DNA of 53,966 nucleotides from Candidatus Paceibacterota bacterium (GCA_035452965.1 DAOTCE010000034.1:1-53966); one strand, 5' to 3'; numbered from the stretch's first letter, positions 18,787 to 28,407 are shown. The notes: a model not told the origin generated them from the letters alone. Numbers and translations are program-made.

Positions 18787-20046
18787 ATGACTGCTAAAAC
18801 AATCGCCGCAAGTTCTTGCCTGGCCATTCTGGGTGGACCCAAAACGCGAACACGGCCTTTCCACTCCTGGCCTGTGTTCGATTCAAGCGAAGAGCAACGA
18901 CTGCTGAAAGTGCTGAGCAGCGCAAAATGGGGCAAACTGCAAGGGGACGAAGTGGCGCAATTCGAGCGCCGGTTTGCCGCTATGCACGGCTGCCAGCACG
19001 CCATTGGGGTGGTCAATGGCACCGTTTCTCTGCGCATTGCGCTGATGGCAGCGGGTCTCAAGGCCGAGGATGAAGTCATTGTGCCACCTTACACGTTCCT
19101 GGCCACAGCGACCGCCGTCGTGGAAGCTAATATGGTGCCGGTGTTCGCCGATATCGATTTGGCCACCTTCAACCTTGATCCGGCAGCCGTCGAAGCTGCC
19201 ATCACGCCGCGAACCCGGGCAATCATGCCTGTTCACATGGCCGGACAGCCTGCCGACATGGATCGGCTTATGGCCCTGGCCACAAAGCATAACCTCGCCG
19301 TCATCGAGGATGCCGCCCACGCGCACGCCGCGCTCTACAGGAACGAGCCGGCCGGGAGCATCGGTCACATGGGCTCGTTCTCGTTCCAATCCAGCAAGAA
19401 CCTCACTTGCGGCGAAGGCGGAATCATTACCACCAACCACGAGCAACTGGCCGACGCGTGCCGCTCAATTCACAACTGTGGACGGGTCGCGGGCGGGCTG
19501 TGGTACGAGCACCATGTTATGTCGGCAAACTACCGGCTGGGAGAATTTCAGGGGGCGATCCTGAACGCCCAGTTGGATCGCCTGGAACAGCAGACGCAGA
19601 CCCGCGACCTCAATGGGCAGTATTTGGCGCACAAGCTGAGCCAGATCCCGGGGATCCACCCTCAAAAGCGGCTGGCTGAAACCACCCGGCACAGTTATCA
19701 CCTGTTCCTCTTCCGGATTGATGGCGAGGCCTTCGGCGCCTCGCGGGCGGCAGTGTTGAAAGCGCTCGCGGCGGAAGGAATTCCGGTCTCCGGCGGTTAC
19801 GCGCTGCCGCTCTATCGTCAACCGCTGTTCCTGAACAAAGCTTTCGGGCCATACCTGGCAAATGCCCGAGAGAAGCTCGACTTCGGAGCCGTGCATTGTC
19901 CAAATTGCGAGACCATCTGCCGGGAGCAGGGCGCATGGTTGGAACAGAGTATCTTCCTGGGGACTCAGGCAGACATGGATGACATCGCGCGCGCGTTCGA
20001 AAAGGTTTACGAGCACCGTCAGGCGCTCAAACACCTCCAGTTATGA
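18787..20046 (+). CDS. DegT/DnrJ/EryC1-family PLP aminotransferase
   Basis: A 419-residue cytoplasmic aminotransferase-fold protein. The family signature FQSSKNLTCGEGG contains the PLP-binding Lys204. EDAAHAHAA holds the Asp that contacts the PLP ring nitrogen, and VVNGTVSLRIAL is typical of the N-terminal cofactor region. DegT-family enzymes act on keto-sugars in amino-sugar synthesis or as related dehydratases and deaminases. In this operon (symporter, GH84-like enzyme, ceramidase-like protein) a role in handling an imported amino sugar is possible, though the family is mostly biosynthetic. It starts three bases after the upstream stop. Confidence 0.9.
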   Translation: MTAKTIAASSCLAILGGPKTRTRPFHSWPVFDSSEEQRLLKVLSSAKWGKLQGDEVAQFERRFAAMHGCQHAIGVVNGTVSLRIALMAAGLKAEDEVIVPPYTFLATATAVVEANMVPVFADIDLATFNLDPAAVEAAITPRTRAIMPVHMAGQPADMDRLMALATKHNLAVIEDAAHAHAALYRNEPAGSIGHMGSFSFQSSKNLTCGEGGIITTNHEQLADACRSIHNCGRVAGGLWYEHHVMSANYRLGEFQGAILNAQLDRLEQQTQTRDLNGQYLAHKLSQIPGIHPQKRLAETTRHSYHLFLFRIDGEAFGASRAAVLKALAAEGIPVSGGYALPLYRQPLFLNKAFGPYLANAREKLDFGAVHCPNCETICREQGAWLEQSIFLGTQADMDDIARAFEKVYEHRQALKHLQL

Positions 20047-21311
20047 ACCTCGGCATCTCTCAGACTGAAATCACTCCGAACACGGGCGTCGAACTCTCCG
20101 GCTTTGCCGCGCGAGTGCAGCCATCTACGGGTGTTCTGGACCCGCTGTTTGCCAGGGCGCTTTTTCTGGTCAGCGGCAGCGTCAAATTGCTGTGGGTTCA
20201 TTGCGATCTCATCGGCCTCGACCGTTCGATCGTAGCCGCGTTCCGGCAATGGGCTCGCGAAGCGCATGGACTGCGCCCCGACGAGGTGATGCTCTCGGCA
20301 TCGCACACTCATGCGGGGCCTGGAACGATTCATCTCCGCGAGGCTGGTGAGTATGACGCCCACTACGTGGAATTCTTGCAGCGCCAAATGCGAGCAGCGG
20401 CCGGGAACGCGATGGCTAAAACCGAAGAGGCTGGTTCCGTGGCCGTGGAGGGGCGGCTCGATCTGGCCGTCGATCGCCGCAAGACTGCGTCAGCGCACAC
20501 GGACCCGCGTGTTGGGGCGCTGGGCTTTCGCCGGCAGGATGGCAGCTTTGCCGCCGTAGTGGTCAACTACGCGATGCATCCTGTGGCGCTCGGATCAACC
20601 AATCGTTCCATCAGCGCCGACATTTTCGGCGCGGCGGCGGACGCGCTCAGGGCTCAACTGCCGGGCAATCCGGTCGTGCTGTTGACCAACGGAGCGTGCG
20701 GGAATCTGAATCCGCCGGCGGAAAATGTCTCGTTCGCACAGGTGAAATCCTGGGGGGAGCAGATTGCCACGGCCGTGGCGCCGTTGCTGCGCCGCGCGAC
20801 GCCCGGCTCAGAGCCCGAAATGCGCCTGCTCAACCGGCTCGTGGCGCTGCCGCTGGACACGCTGGACGCCGACGGCATCAACCGGTTCGCGGACAAAGCA
20901 CTGCTTAACGCGGGTCCGATCGCCGAATGGGGAGACAAGTATCGCCGGGTGGTTGAGCACTGGCGTGCGACGCTGCTGCGCAAGGGAAATGAAACCGCAA
21001 ACGGCCATCACGAGGCGGAGTTATTCGGCGTGCGCCTGGGCGGTGTGACCCTGGTGGGAGCGAATGCCGAAGTTTTTTCCGAGTTCACCGACAGGGTGCG
21101 CCGGAGCAGCGGCATTTCCCGACTATGGCTGGTGGGCTATGCCAACGGGGATATGGGCTACCTGCCCACCTGCGCCGCTTATGACGAGGGCGGCTATGAA
21201 GTCGAGGTAGCGCATCTGTTTTACGGCGGATTCCGTCTCAAAAAGGGAGGTTTCGAGTCGCTTGCCCGGGCAGCCTCTCAGTTGGTTGTTGACCTCCAGG
21301 TTAACCCGTAG
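20043..21311 (+). CDS. Neutral/alkaline ceramidase N-terminal-domain-like protein
   Basis: 422 residues. The start (MNLGISQTEITP) and motifs LSASHTHAGPGT and NYAMHPVALG match the zinc-binding catalytic domain of neutral/alkaline non-lysosomal ceramidases, in which His residues ligate zinc. It lacks the C-terminal Ig-like domain of true ceramidases and has no signal peptide, as is common in the short homologues of Verrucomicrobia and Planctomycetes, whose substrates are mostly unknown. It overlaps the aminotransferase stop by four bases (ATGA) and is the last gene of the operon. An amide- or ester-cleaving role on a sugar conjugate would fit the context but is inference. Confidence 0.8.
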   Translation: MNLGISQTEITPNTGVELSGFAARVQPSTGVLDPLFARALFLVSGSVKLLWVHCDLIGLDRSIVAAFRQWAREAHGLRPDEVMLSASHTHAGPGTIHLREAGEYDAHYVEFLQRQMRAAAGNAMAKTEEAGSVAVEGRLDLAVDRRKTASAHTDPRVGALGFRRQDGSFAAVVVNYAMHPVALGSTNRSISADIFGAAADALRAQLPGNPVVLLTNGACGNLNPPAENVSFAQVKSWGEQIATAVAPLLRRATPGSEPEMRLLNRLVALPLDTLDADGINRFADKALLNAGPIAEWGDKYRRVVEHWRATLLRKGNETANGHHEAELFGVRLGGVTLVGANAEVFSEFTDRVRRSSGISRLWLVGYANGDMGYLPTCAAYDEGGYEVEVAHLFYGGFRLKKGGFESLARAASQLVVDLQVNP

Positions 21312-21366
21312 CCTCTGGTTTGCCCGGCCTGCGATAGTCCGTCGCCGACGTTAAGGATTCCATGAA

Positions 21367-22878
21367 TCACCGTGCTGAATCTTTTGGACGAGCCTGCTTC
21401 CATCCCCCACGCAACTGCTGGACAAGCTGATCCACCATCTCCTTGTTTGCCGGCAGGTTCGCTATATTCACATTTTCGCCAGGGTCAGCCTGCTCATCAT
21501 AAAGCTCGTAGGCTTTGAAGGCTCCGTCATTCGATGACCATTCTACCAGCCGATGTCGCGCTGTTCGCATGGCCCTTCCAAACCCTTCGCCTGCGCCAGG
21601 AATCCGCTTGGGATAGATGCTGAAAGCCGCCGTCTTCCAATCACGCCGCGGATTCTCGATCAGCGGCCGAAAGCTGCTGCCCTCGAGATTCAACGGTGCC
21701 TGGAGCCGGCACAACTCGGCAAGTGTTGGGTAGATGTCCATGAATTCAACAAGGCCCTCCGTGCTCATCCCCGCGGTTCTCTGCCCGGGTACAGAAATGA
21801 GCAGCGGCGCCCGCGTCGCAATCTCCCAATTAGTTCGCTTCGTCCAGGTTCCATGCTCCCCCAGTTGGTAACCGTGGTCACCCCAGAGAATCACCACCGT
21901 CTTCTCGCGCAGCCCCAGCCGGTCTAATTCCTTGAGCACGCGCCCCACCTGCGCGTCAGTGTAGCTGATGCACGCGTAGTAGGCGTGGATCAGCTTTCGT
22001 GCGGTTTCGTCCGCGATCGGCCCGCTGGCCGGAACATCCTTGTAGCGCCTCAACTCCGACGAATCGTTACTCGCGAATGCCGGCGCGTCCTTCGGCAGAA
22101 ATGGATTCGCCGCTAGCTTCAAATCGGCTTGCTCGTAAAGCGACCAGTACCTCCTTGGCGAAACAAATGGCAGGTGCGGCTTGTGAAAACCGACGCCGAG
22201 GAAGAAAGGTTTGTCTTGGAGCCGCTGCAACCTCGCAATCGCTTCCGTGGCGATCTTCCCGTCGAGCAGTCCATCATCGTCACAGTCCGGATCTCCGTAA
22301 GGCAGCGTGCCCGAATGATCTGCGCTGGTCGCTTTCGCTCCTTTCTTCTTCTTGGCCTTCGGTTTGGCCGGTTCCGGGCCGTCCGGTTCCTCAGGCTGGC
22401 CGGCGGGCCCTTTCCACGGCGGCTCGCTCCAGGACTCGCTGTCGTCGTGGTTCCCGTTAGTCGTGTGGAAGATTTTGCCGACCGAAATGCTGGTGTAGCC
22501 GTTCTTCTTGAAAAGCTGCGGCAATGTCACGACATCCGGCTTCCGATCGCGAAAATGCGTGGCGAGGTCAAACACGCCCAGTGTTTCGGGGCGCAGGCCC
22601 GTCAGCAGCGACGCGCGGGAAGGATTGCACAAAGCCTCCTGGCAATAGGCGCGGTTGAACCGCAGACCCTGCGCCGCCAGCCGGTCTATGTTCGGCGATT
22701 TGACCAATGCATGCCCGTAGCACCCCAGCTCCGGCCGCAAATCATCCACCGCGAGAAAAAGCACATTGTATCGGGGGCTGGCGGCGGACATCGGCAGCGA
22801 CAGCAAGGCAACCGGGACCAGGAGCGCGGAACGAAGCATCCACAGCAATTCCCTAGAAGCTTCTCCATAACATTTCAT
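21367..22878 (-). CDS. Secreted Cys-type sulfatase (iduronate-2-sulfatase-like)
   Basis: 503 residues from ATG 22878; ATG 22839 is also possible because both precede the signal peptide (MLRSALLVPVALLSLPMSAA). The signature CNPSRASLLTG carries Cys84, which would be oxidised to formylglycine. Metal-binding Asp45-Asp46 lie in LAVDDLRPE. WGDHGYQLGEHG and the overall layout match the iduronate-2-sulfatase branch of family S1. A lysine-rich insert (PKAKKKKGAK) lies near residue 200. It would remove sulfate from a sulfated glycan outside the cytoplasm after activation by a formylglycine-generating enzyme, not seen here. The gene is divergent from the next glycosidase and shares with it a region holding the conserved element. 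Confidence 0.92.
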   Translation of the reverse strand: MKCYGEASRELLWMLRSALLVPVALLSLPMSAASPRYNVLFLAVDDLRPELGCYGHALVKSPNIDRLAAQGLRFNRAYCQEALCNPSRASLLTGLRPETLGVFDLATHFRDRKPDVVTLPQLFKKNGYTSISVGKIFHTTNGNHDDSESWSEPPWKGPAGQPEEPDGPEPAKPKAKKKKGAKATSADHSGTLPYGDPDCDDDGLLDGKIATEAIARLQRLQDKPFFLGVGFHKPHLPFVSPRRYWSLYEQADLKLAANPFLPKDAPAFASNDSSELRRYKDVPASGPIADETARKLIHAYYACISYTDAQVGRVLKELDRLGLREKTVVILWGDHGYQLGEHGTWTKRTNWEIATRAPLLISVPGQRTAGMSTEGLVEFMDIYPTLAELCRLQAPLNLEGSSFRPLIENPRRDWKTAAFSIYPKRIPGAGEGFGRAMRTARHRLVEWSSNDGAFKAYELYDEQADPGENVNIANLPANKEMVDQLVQQLRGGWKQARPKDSAR

Positions 22879-22909
22879 CCGGCGACAATGAGCGAAAGGC
22901 CGCTTTGAG

Positions 22910-22929
22910 GCAATCGAACGAACGTTATA
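22910..22929 (-). promoter_or_regulatory. Conserved upstream element, copy 4
   Basis: Minus strand reads TATAACGTTCGTTCGATTGC, one base from copy 7 over 19 positions. It lies 31 bases before the sulfatase ATG and 47 bases before ATG 22977 of the divergent glycosidase, so it could serve either or both. Confidence 0.6.
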
Positions 22930-22976
22930 GCTCACTGCGCCTTGTGCCGAGCGCAGAGAATAGCCAGTTTGATTTC

Positions 22977-25172
22977 ATGAGAAGGCAATGTGGTCGAATC
23001 GCAGGCGTCACTGCGAGGTGTGGGAGGCTTCTTTGCCGCGCCACCCTATCCTTCGCTATATTGGCTGACTGCCTTGTTCTGGCTGGCCACACTCCGGTTC
23101 TCGTCGGCTCCGGCCTCGCTTCCGCCGCAGGTCTGCTGGCCCAACCGACCTCGCTCGCTGATGACGCGAGGGCCTCGGGGGAATTGCGCCCAGGTCTGAG
23201 CGAGGGAAGCAGGCGGCTTACCGCGCCCCCGCTCACCAATGCGGGGACAGAATCCGCCCCGCTTCCCCCTACGCAGACCATTTTCGGTCTGTGGCCGGGG
23301 GTCCGGACAAAGGATTCGATCATCCGTGTCTGGGGACGAAGCTACGACATCGCCCCGACCGGCCTTCCCCGTGCCGTCCAGTCCCAGGGCGAGCCGTTGC
23401 TCGCCCGGCCGGTGACGTTTCGGGTCAACGGCTCTGACGCCAGCGACGTCCAGTGTCGCGTCACCGCCACCGACAAAGAAAAGGCATCCTGGGAAGCCTA
23501 CGGCACGCTGGCTGGCGTCCCTTATCGCTGCCGCGGGGTGGCCGAATTCGACGGCATGATGCGTTTCGACATCGAGTGGAATTCCAGTCCGTCCTTGCCA
23601 TTAACTGAACTCCGACTGGAAGTTCCGGTGCGGCCGACCCAGGCCGGGCTGTTCCATTTCTATCCGCCACCCTACGACTTTCCGGCCATGACCTGGCCGA
23701 GACCAGGACGCGCCAATAGCTTGGCCCGCCCGGCCTATTGGCGTTCATGCTTCTCGCCTTGCGTGTGGCTGGGCAACGAGCAGCGCGGCCTGCAGTGGTT
23801 CTGCGAGTCGGACGAAGGCTGGCGTCCGGCCGACCCGAACAGCGCATTGGAGATTATTACCGCAGACAATGAGGCGGTGCTCCGCATTCACTTCCTCGAC
23901 CCGGGAACAAAGATTGACCGCCCGTTCCGCCTGACTTTCGGCCTGATGGCCGGTCCGGTGCGCCCCGCTCCGACGACCTTCGAGCAGGGGCACTTCGGCT
24001 ATAGTCACTGGACGAGCTACGCGATGGCCGATCCGATGGTCGAGCGAACCAACACGGCACCCAACGAACTTGACCGCCGCCGCGACCTGGGCGCCCGGTT
24101 CCTGGGCATGCACGAGGAATGGACGGATTTCGAGGGCATGTCGCGCGTCACCCAACCGGAGAAGCTCAAGCGCCTCGTTGAACAGGCCCATACCCGCAAA
24201 TTGGGCCTGGTGCTCTACCATTCCATGCTCCTGCCGGATATCGCGCCTGAATACACGGATCTCGCCGCCGACTGCCTGTGCGAACCGCAGAGCGCCTACT
24301 ACATTCACTCGCGAGAGCCCAAGCAGCACGATTACCCGATCTGCCATCGCAGCCGCTACTCGACCATGTTCACCGACGGGATTGAACGTCTCTTCAAGGA
24401 ATACGGCATTGACGGCGTGTACCTGGATGGGGCCGCCTCGCCCATTCATTGCGCCAACGGCAGGCACGGCTGCGGCTATCTGGGTGCGGATGGACGGCGT
24501 CGCCCGACCTTTACCATCTTCGCCGCGCGCGAGCAGATGAAGCGACTGGCCCGGCTCTGCCATGCCCAGGGCAAACCGACGCTGATCGTCGCTCACATGT
24601 CCGGAATGGTCACGCTGCCGACCCTGAGCTTCGCCGATCTCCTGCTGACCGGCGAACAGTACTGGAAATCGCCGGAAACCTTCCGCCCGCCGCTCGAGTT
24701 CTTCCGCGTCGAGTGCATGGGCCACCCCCATGGCCTGCCCACCGACTTCATCGGCTACCCGCCGTTGGGCGGCTCGTGGGCCCAGACCATGACCGCCCTG
24801 CACAATGCCCCCAGCCCGTGGTGCGCGGGCGGCTGGGATGTGCTGCGGCTCTACCGCCAGTTTGGCGTGGACCAGGCCCGCTGGCATCCGTACTGGCAGC
24901 CTGACGGACTGGCGACTGCTGACACGCCCGAAGTCCGCGTCTCAGGCTTCTGCCAGCCTGGCCTAAAAGCGCTCCTGGCTGTCGGCAATACATCCGCCGT
25001 CGCTGTGCAAACGACGCTGACCTTCAACCAGGCTGCCCTTGGTTTTGGCGTCCAACCCGAGCGAGTACGCGACCCTCTGACCGGCGTGACGCTCAAACCC
25101 ACCGAGCAGGGCTGGAGTCTCCGCTTGGAGTCCGAGGCCGTTCGGTGGTTGTGGGTCGAAGCGAAACCCTAA
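22977..25172 (+). CDS. Secreted glycoside-hydrolase-like protein (DUF6067 type)
   Basis: About 731 residues from ATG 22977; the frame is open from 22905 but that codon precedes the conserved element. An N-terminal signal or anchor segment (RATLSFAILADCLVLAG) is followed by a low-complexity stretch. Next is a beta-sandwich region (~100-350, with GLQWFCESDEGW) and a TIM-barrel-like region with HEEWTDFEG, LVLYHSMLLPDIAP and GIDGVYLDGAA. This matches glycoside-hydrolase-like proteins with the DUF6067 domain as I recall it, common in polysaccharide-degrading Planctomycetes, Verrucomicrobia and Bacteroidetes. No catalytic residue is assigned with certainty; the Asp of GVYLDG is a candidate. It is the first of five closely spaced plus-strand genes reaching 31694. 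Confidence 0.7.
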   Translation: MRRQCGRIAGVTARCGRLLCRATLSFAILADCLVLAGHTPVLVGSGLASAAGLLAQPTSLADDARASGELRPGLSEGSRRLTAPPLTNAGTESAPLPPTQTIFGLWPGVRTKDSIIRVWGRSYDIAPTGLPRAVQSQGEPLLARPVTFRVNGSDASDVQCRVTATDKEKASWEAYGTLAGVPYRCRGVAEFDGMMRFDIEWNSSPSLPLTELRLEVPVRPTQAGLFHFYPPPYDFPAMTWPRPGRANSLARPAYWRSCFSPCVWLGNEQRGLQWFCESDEGWRPADPNSALEIITADNEAVLRIHFLDPGTKIDRPFRLTFGLMAGPVRPAPTTFEQGHFGYSHWTSYAMADPMVERTNTAPNELDRRRDLGARFLGMHEEWTDFEGMSRVTQPEKLKRLVEQAHTRKLGLVLYHSMLLPDIAPEYTDLAADCLCEPQSAYYIHSREPKQHDYPICHRSRYSTMFTDGIERLFKEYGIDGVYLDGAASPIHCANGRHGCGYLGADGRRRPTFTIFAAREQMKRLARLCHAQGKPTLIVAHMSGMVTLPTLSFADLLLTGEQYWKSPETFRPPLEFFRVECMGHPHGLPTDFIGYPPLGGSWAQTMTALHNAPSPWCAGGWDVLRLYRQFGVDQARWHPYWQPDGLATADTPEVRVSGFCQPGLKALLAVGNTSAVAVQTTLTFNQAALGFGVQPERVRDPLTGVTLKPTEQGWSLRLESEAVRWLWVEAKP

Positions 25173-25199
25173 CCTGCATGATCCGCAACACTCCAGCTT

Positions 25200-26393
25200 A
25201 TGAAGGCAAATTCAAATGAATGGGCGAAATCCGCACGCCTTGTTCTTGCAGTGTGGGTGCTGCTCTCAGCCTTGCTGCCGTTCGACCTGCCAGCACGATC
25301 AATGAAACCAGTGTCCGTTATCAATGTCACAGATCTTTACCATCCGCCGCAAGACCCGGGGGACAACCTGGACTTGATTGCAGCGTATGCGTTGCCGGAG
25401 ATTGAGTTGAAAGCGGTCATTCTCGACGTCAGCGAAGCCTTCCGGCGTCCGGTGGCCAGGCATCCGGGACTGGGGGAGGACCGTGACGGACCGCGTGAGG
25501 GAGGCTTCATCCCGGTCATTCAGTTGAACAGCATCTTCGGGCGCAACGTGCCCTGCGCGGTCGGCCCTTACCGGATGATGAAATCGCCCCAGGATAAGAT
25601 GCTGGACACCCCGGCTTTTCAGCAGGCGGGGATTCGACTGCTGCTCAAGACTCTCTCCGAGAACCCGGAGCCGGTCACCATCGTCTCGTTCGGCTCGGCC
25701 CGCCCCATCGCCGCCGCCTTCAATCGGGACCCTGCCTTGTTCAGGCGGAAGGTGAGCCGCATTCACTTGTCCGCCGGCGCATCGGAACCCGGATACCTTG
25801 AATGGAACGTTCTTTTGGACACCAATGCCATGGTCTGCCTGCTGAGATCAACCCTGCCCATCGCGCTCTATCCGTGCGCCACAAAGGAAGGCCCGTTCGC
25901 CTATGGCCCCAATAACTCTTATTGGCAACTCCCGGATTTGCGCTTTGTCGAGCGGATGGCTCCGCCGCTGCGCCGCTATTTGGCCTATGCTATCGGCCGT
26001 TCCACGCGTGTCGATTTTCTGGGCGCCCTGGAAGAGGATCCGCCGGCCGCTGTAATGCGGGAAACCCTCGAGCGCAGGCACAACGTCTGGGAGACCGCGA
26101 TCTGGCTCAATGTTTCCGGCCGGAGCCTTGTCCGCCGCTCGGATGGCAGTGCCCGAATTCTCCGCCGCCAGGACCTGCAGCCAACCGATGCTGTCCTGCC
26201 CAATGCGATTCTCCCGTGCAGAGTCGAGGTGCGTGAAGATGGTCAATTCACTATCCAGCGCACCCCAAAACCAACCAACCGTTGGGTCTATGAGCGAGGG
26301 GATCCACGGGAGAACGAACGGGCCTTGCGCGAGGCATTGCCCGCCTGGTATGAAACGATTAATCCGATCCCCCCAAAGGAAACGCGCGAGTGA
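25200..26393 (+). CDS. Nucleoside-hydrolase-like secreted protein
   Basis: 397 residues with a signal peptide (LVLAVWVLLSALLPFDLPA). The first strand and loop (VINVTDLYHPPQDPGDNLDL) resemble the DxDxxxDD calcium-binding loop of inosine-uridine nucleoside N-ribohydrolases, with an insertion of a few residues. ELKAVILD and VTIVSFGSARPIAAAF resemble the second and third core segments (the latter normally GPLTN). Secreted nucleoside-hydrolase-like proteins are common in polysaccharide loci of these phyla and probably cleave something other than nucleosides. The altered metal loop makes activity uncertain. It lies 27 bases after the preceding gene. Confidence 0.65.
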   Translation: MKANSNEWAKSARLVLAVWVLLSALLPFDLPARSMKPVSVINVTDLYHPPQDPGDNLDLIAAYALPEIELKAVILDVSEAFRRPVARHPGLGEDRDGPREGGFIPVIQLNSIFGRNVPCAVGPYRMMKSPQDKMLDTPAFQQAGIRLLLKTLSENPEPVTIVSFGSARPIAAAFNRDPALFRRKVSRIHLSAGASEPGYLEWNVLLDTNAMVCLLRSTLPIALYPCATKEGPFAYGPNNSYWQLPDLRFVERMAPPLRRYLAYAIGRSTRVDFLGALEEDPPAAVMRETLERRHNVWETAIWLNVSGRSLVRRSDGSARILRRQDLQPTDAVLPNAILPCRVEVREDGQFTIQRTPKPTNRWVYERGDPRENERALREALPAWYETINPIPPKETRE

Positions 26394-26410
26394 CTGCCAC
26401 GTAGACCCCC

Positions 26411-26426
26411 TCGAACAAATGTCATA
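26411..26426. promoter_or_regulatory. Degenerate copy of the conserved element, copy 5
   Basis: TCGAACAAATGTCATA compares with CGAACAAACGTTATA of copy 7, two differences in the 15-base overlap. It lies about 46 bases before the GH127-like ATG at 26473, in the same orientation as the variant copies 2 and 3. Confidence 0.35.
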
Positions 26427-26472
26427 GGCGCCTGCCTTTGACCCCCGCCCAGCCGCCATATAGCCTGTGCGT

Positions 26473-28407
26473 ATGAAATCCGCCTTTTGGCTGTGCCTCT
26501 TCGCACTGTCCTGTTCGGCCGCCGCGATTTCGTCTGCGAATCAGGCCTCGAATGTTTTTTCCACCGTCACGCCAGGCTCCGTTGAGATCGGTGGCTGGCT
26601 CGGCACAAAGCTCGACCTCTGCCACCAACACCGCATCGGGGACCTGGACACGCGTAAACTCGTGGCCCAGTTGCGCGACCATAAGGACAGCGGGGGATGG
26701 GGGAATTGGCGCGGAGAGTACTGGGGCAAATGGCTGACCGCTGCGGCATTGGCTTACAACTGGCAACCCTCCCCGGAACGGCTGACGCGCATCACGGAAG
26801 CCGCAACTCAAGTGATGGACGGCCAGGCCCCCGATGGCTACTTGGGGCCTCACAATCCAGAGCACCGCTTGGAAGCTTGGGACATCTGGTGCCGCAAGTA
26901 TGTTCTCCTCGGCCTCTTGGCCACTTATGACCTCACCGATGACAAAGTGTTCCTCGAAGCCGCCCGCCGAAATCTCGATAACCTGATGGCGGATCTAAAC
27001 AGAAGGCATCTCAAACTGGTGGACACCGGTCATCCCAATCTAAAGGGCACAGCGAACTGCTCGATTCTCGAGCCCGTGGCGTTGCTGTATCAGCGCACGG
27101 GTGATACCCGGTACCTTGCTTTCGCCGAATCCATTCTCAAGGAATGGGAAGGGCCCTCCAAGCTCTCGCCAACAGGATTGCGGCTGGTGGACGATGCGCT
27201 GGCAGGAAAACCACCGCTCCACAACCACGCCTATGCGATTATGTCGTGCTTCGAAGGCATCTGCGAACTCTACCGCGCCACCGGCAACAAGCGTTACTTG
27301 CAAGCGGCGGTGCGATTCGCGCATAGCGTTCGCGACCACGAGAGAATGATCGATGGCTCTGTCTCCAACCAGGAACTGTTCTGCGATGGTGCACGCACCC
27401 AAACCGAACTCCTTGAGCAGCCTCAGGAAACCTGCGCCACCGTCACATGGATGAAACTGTGTACTCAGTTGTTGCGTCTGACGGGTGAGCCGGTCTGGGC
27501 CGACGAGCTGGAGGTCTCTCTCTACAACGCCATGCTCGGGGCGATGACCCCGAGTGGCGAGTGGTTCACTTACCATCAGCCACTCGCCGGCGAGCGCGTC
27601 CCCAGCCACGTCCAGCAGCAGGACGTCGAGCTTAGCTGCTGCGTCATGAGCGGCCCGCGAGGGCTTCTGACCGCTCCCCAATGGGCGGTGATGGCCTCCA
27701 AAGAGGGCCCGGTGGTGAACCTTTTCGCTCCCGGTACAGCCCGCGTCGTGCTTCGCAGCGGTGATAAAGTCTCGCTGCGACAGGAAACCGATTACCCCCT
27801 CGAAGGTCGTGTGAAATTCACCGTATCGCCCACCCGCAAGACACGCTTCACCCTGCACATTCGCATCCCGGCCTGGAGCACCAACACCGCCTTAAGTGTA
27901 AATGACGCCCCGGTGTCCTGCGCGCCAGGGACGTACGCAAAACTCGGCCGCGAATGGAATCCGGGTGACGACGTGCTCCTCACGCTGGACTTGCGCGGCC
28001 GGGCGGTGCCGGCGCCCAGCGGCGCGCCGCAACTGGCAATCATGCGAGGGCCCGTGCTGTTGGCCTTGGATAATCGCCTCGTGCCGCCACTGGACGCACC
28101 CGTTAGGCTGAAAACCGCTGCTGGACGGGTGGAGCTCACGCCGCGCACAACCAGACCGGACTGGGTCTGGATGACCTTTAATGCCGCCTTCGAAGTCCGG
28201 CCCTTCCATTTTTATGATCATTACACCACGAACCTCGCCCTCTGCGATTTCGCCTCCGCCGGAAATGCCTGGAGCGAAAGCAACCTGTTCCGGGTCTGGC
28301 TCCCTCAGCCGCTCCTTTTGAGCCAGGCCTTTCCCTCGAACACCTGGAAGATGCTCGAGCCCGGCAAAGCGCGCCCCGAACAACCAAAGAGCCTGCAGTC
28401 AAAATAG
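26473..28407 (+). CDS. GH127-type beta-L-arabinofuranosidase-like enzyme
   Basis: 644 residues from ATG 26473, preceded by GTG 26467; signal peptide FWLCLFALSCSAAAISSA. The N-terminal (alpha/alpha)6 barrel contains WGNWRGEYWGKWLTA. The zinc-thiolate motif of GH127 is present: Glu319-x-Cys321 (PQETCATV) and Cys389-Cys390 (LSCCVMSGPRGL). In characterised GH127 the Glu and three Cys bind Zn2+ and one Cys is the nucleophile. The C-terminal ~200 residues are beta-sandwich. It would release beta-L-arabinofuranose or a related sugar outside the cytoplasm. A second protein with the same motif is encoded two genes downstream. Confidence 0.88.
   Translation: MKSAFWLCLFALSCSAAAISSANQASNVFSTVTPGSVEIGGWLGTKLDLCHQHRIGDLDTRKLVAQLRDHKDSGGWGNWRGEYWGKWLTAAALAYNWQPSPERLTRITEAATQVMDGQAPDGYLGPHNPEHRLEAWDIWCRKYVLLGLLATYDLTDDKVFLEAARRNLDNLMADLNRRHLKLVDTGHPNLKGTANCSILEPVALLYQRTGDTRYLAFAESILKEWEGPSKLSPTGLRLVDDALAGKPPLHNHAYAIMSCFEGICELYRATGNKRYLQAAVRFAHSVRDHERMIDGSVSNQELFCDGARTQTELLEQPQETCATVTWMKLCTQLLRLTGEPVWADELEVSLYNAMLGAMTPSGEWFTYHQPLAGERVPSHVQQQDVELSCCVMSGPRGLLTAPQWAVMASKEGPVVNLFAPGTARVVLRSGDKVSLRQETDYPLEGRVKFTVSPTRKTRFTLHIRIPAWSTNTALSVNDAPVSCAPGTYAKLGREWNPGDDVLLTLDLRGRAVPAPSGAPQLAIMRGPVLLALDNRLVPPLDAPVRLKTAAGRVELTPRTTRPDWVWMTFNAAFEVRPFHFYDHYTTNLALCDFASAGNAWSESNLFRVWLPQPLLLSQAFPSNTWKMLEPGKARPEQPKSLQSK

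Noticed and set aside
23745..24887. A 380-residue minus-strand frame opposite the DUF6067-type gene
   Set aside because: Antisense to a gene with consistent TIM-barrel features; no domain visible in the frame.
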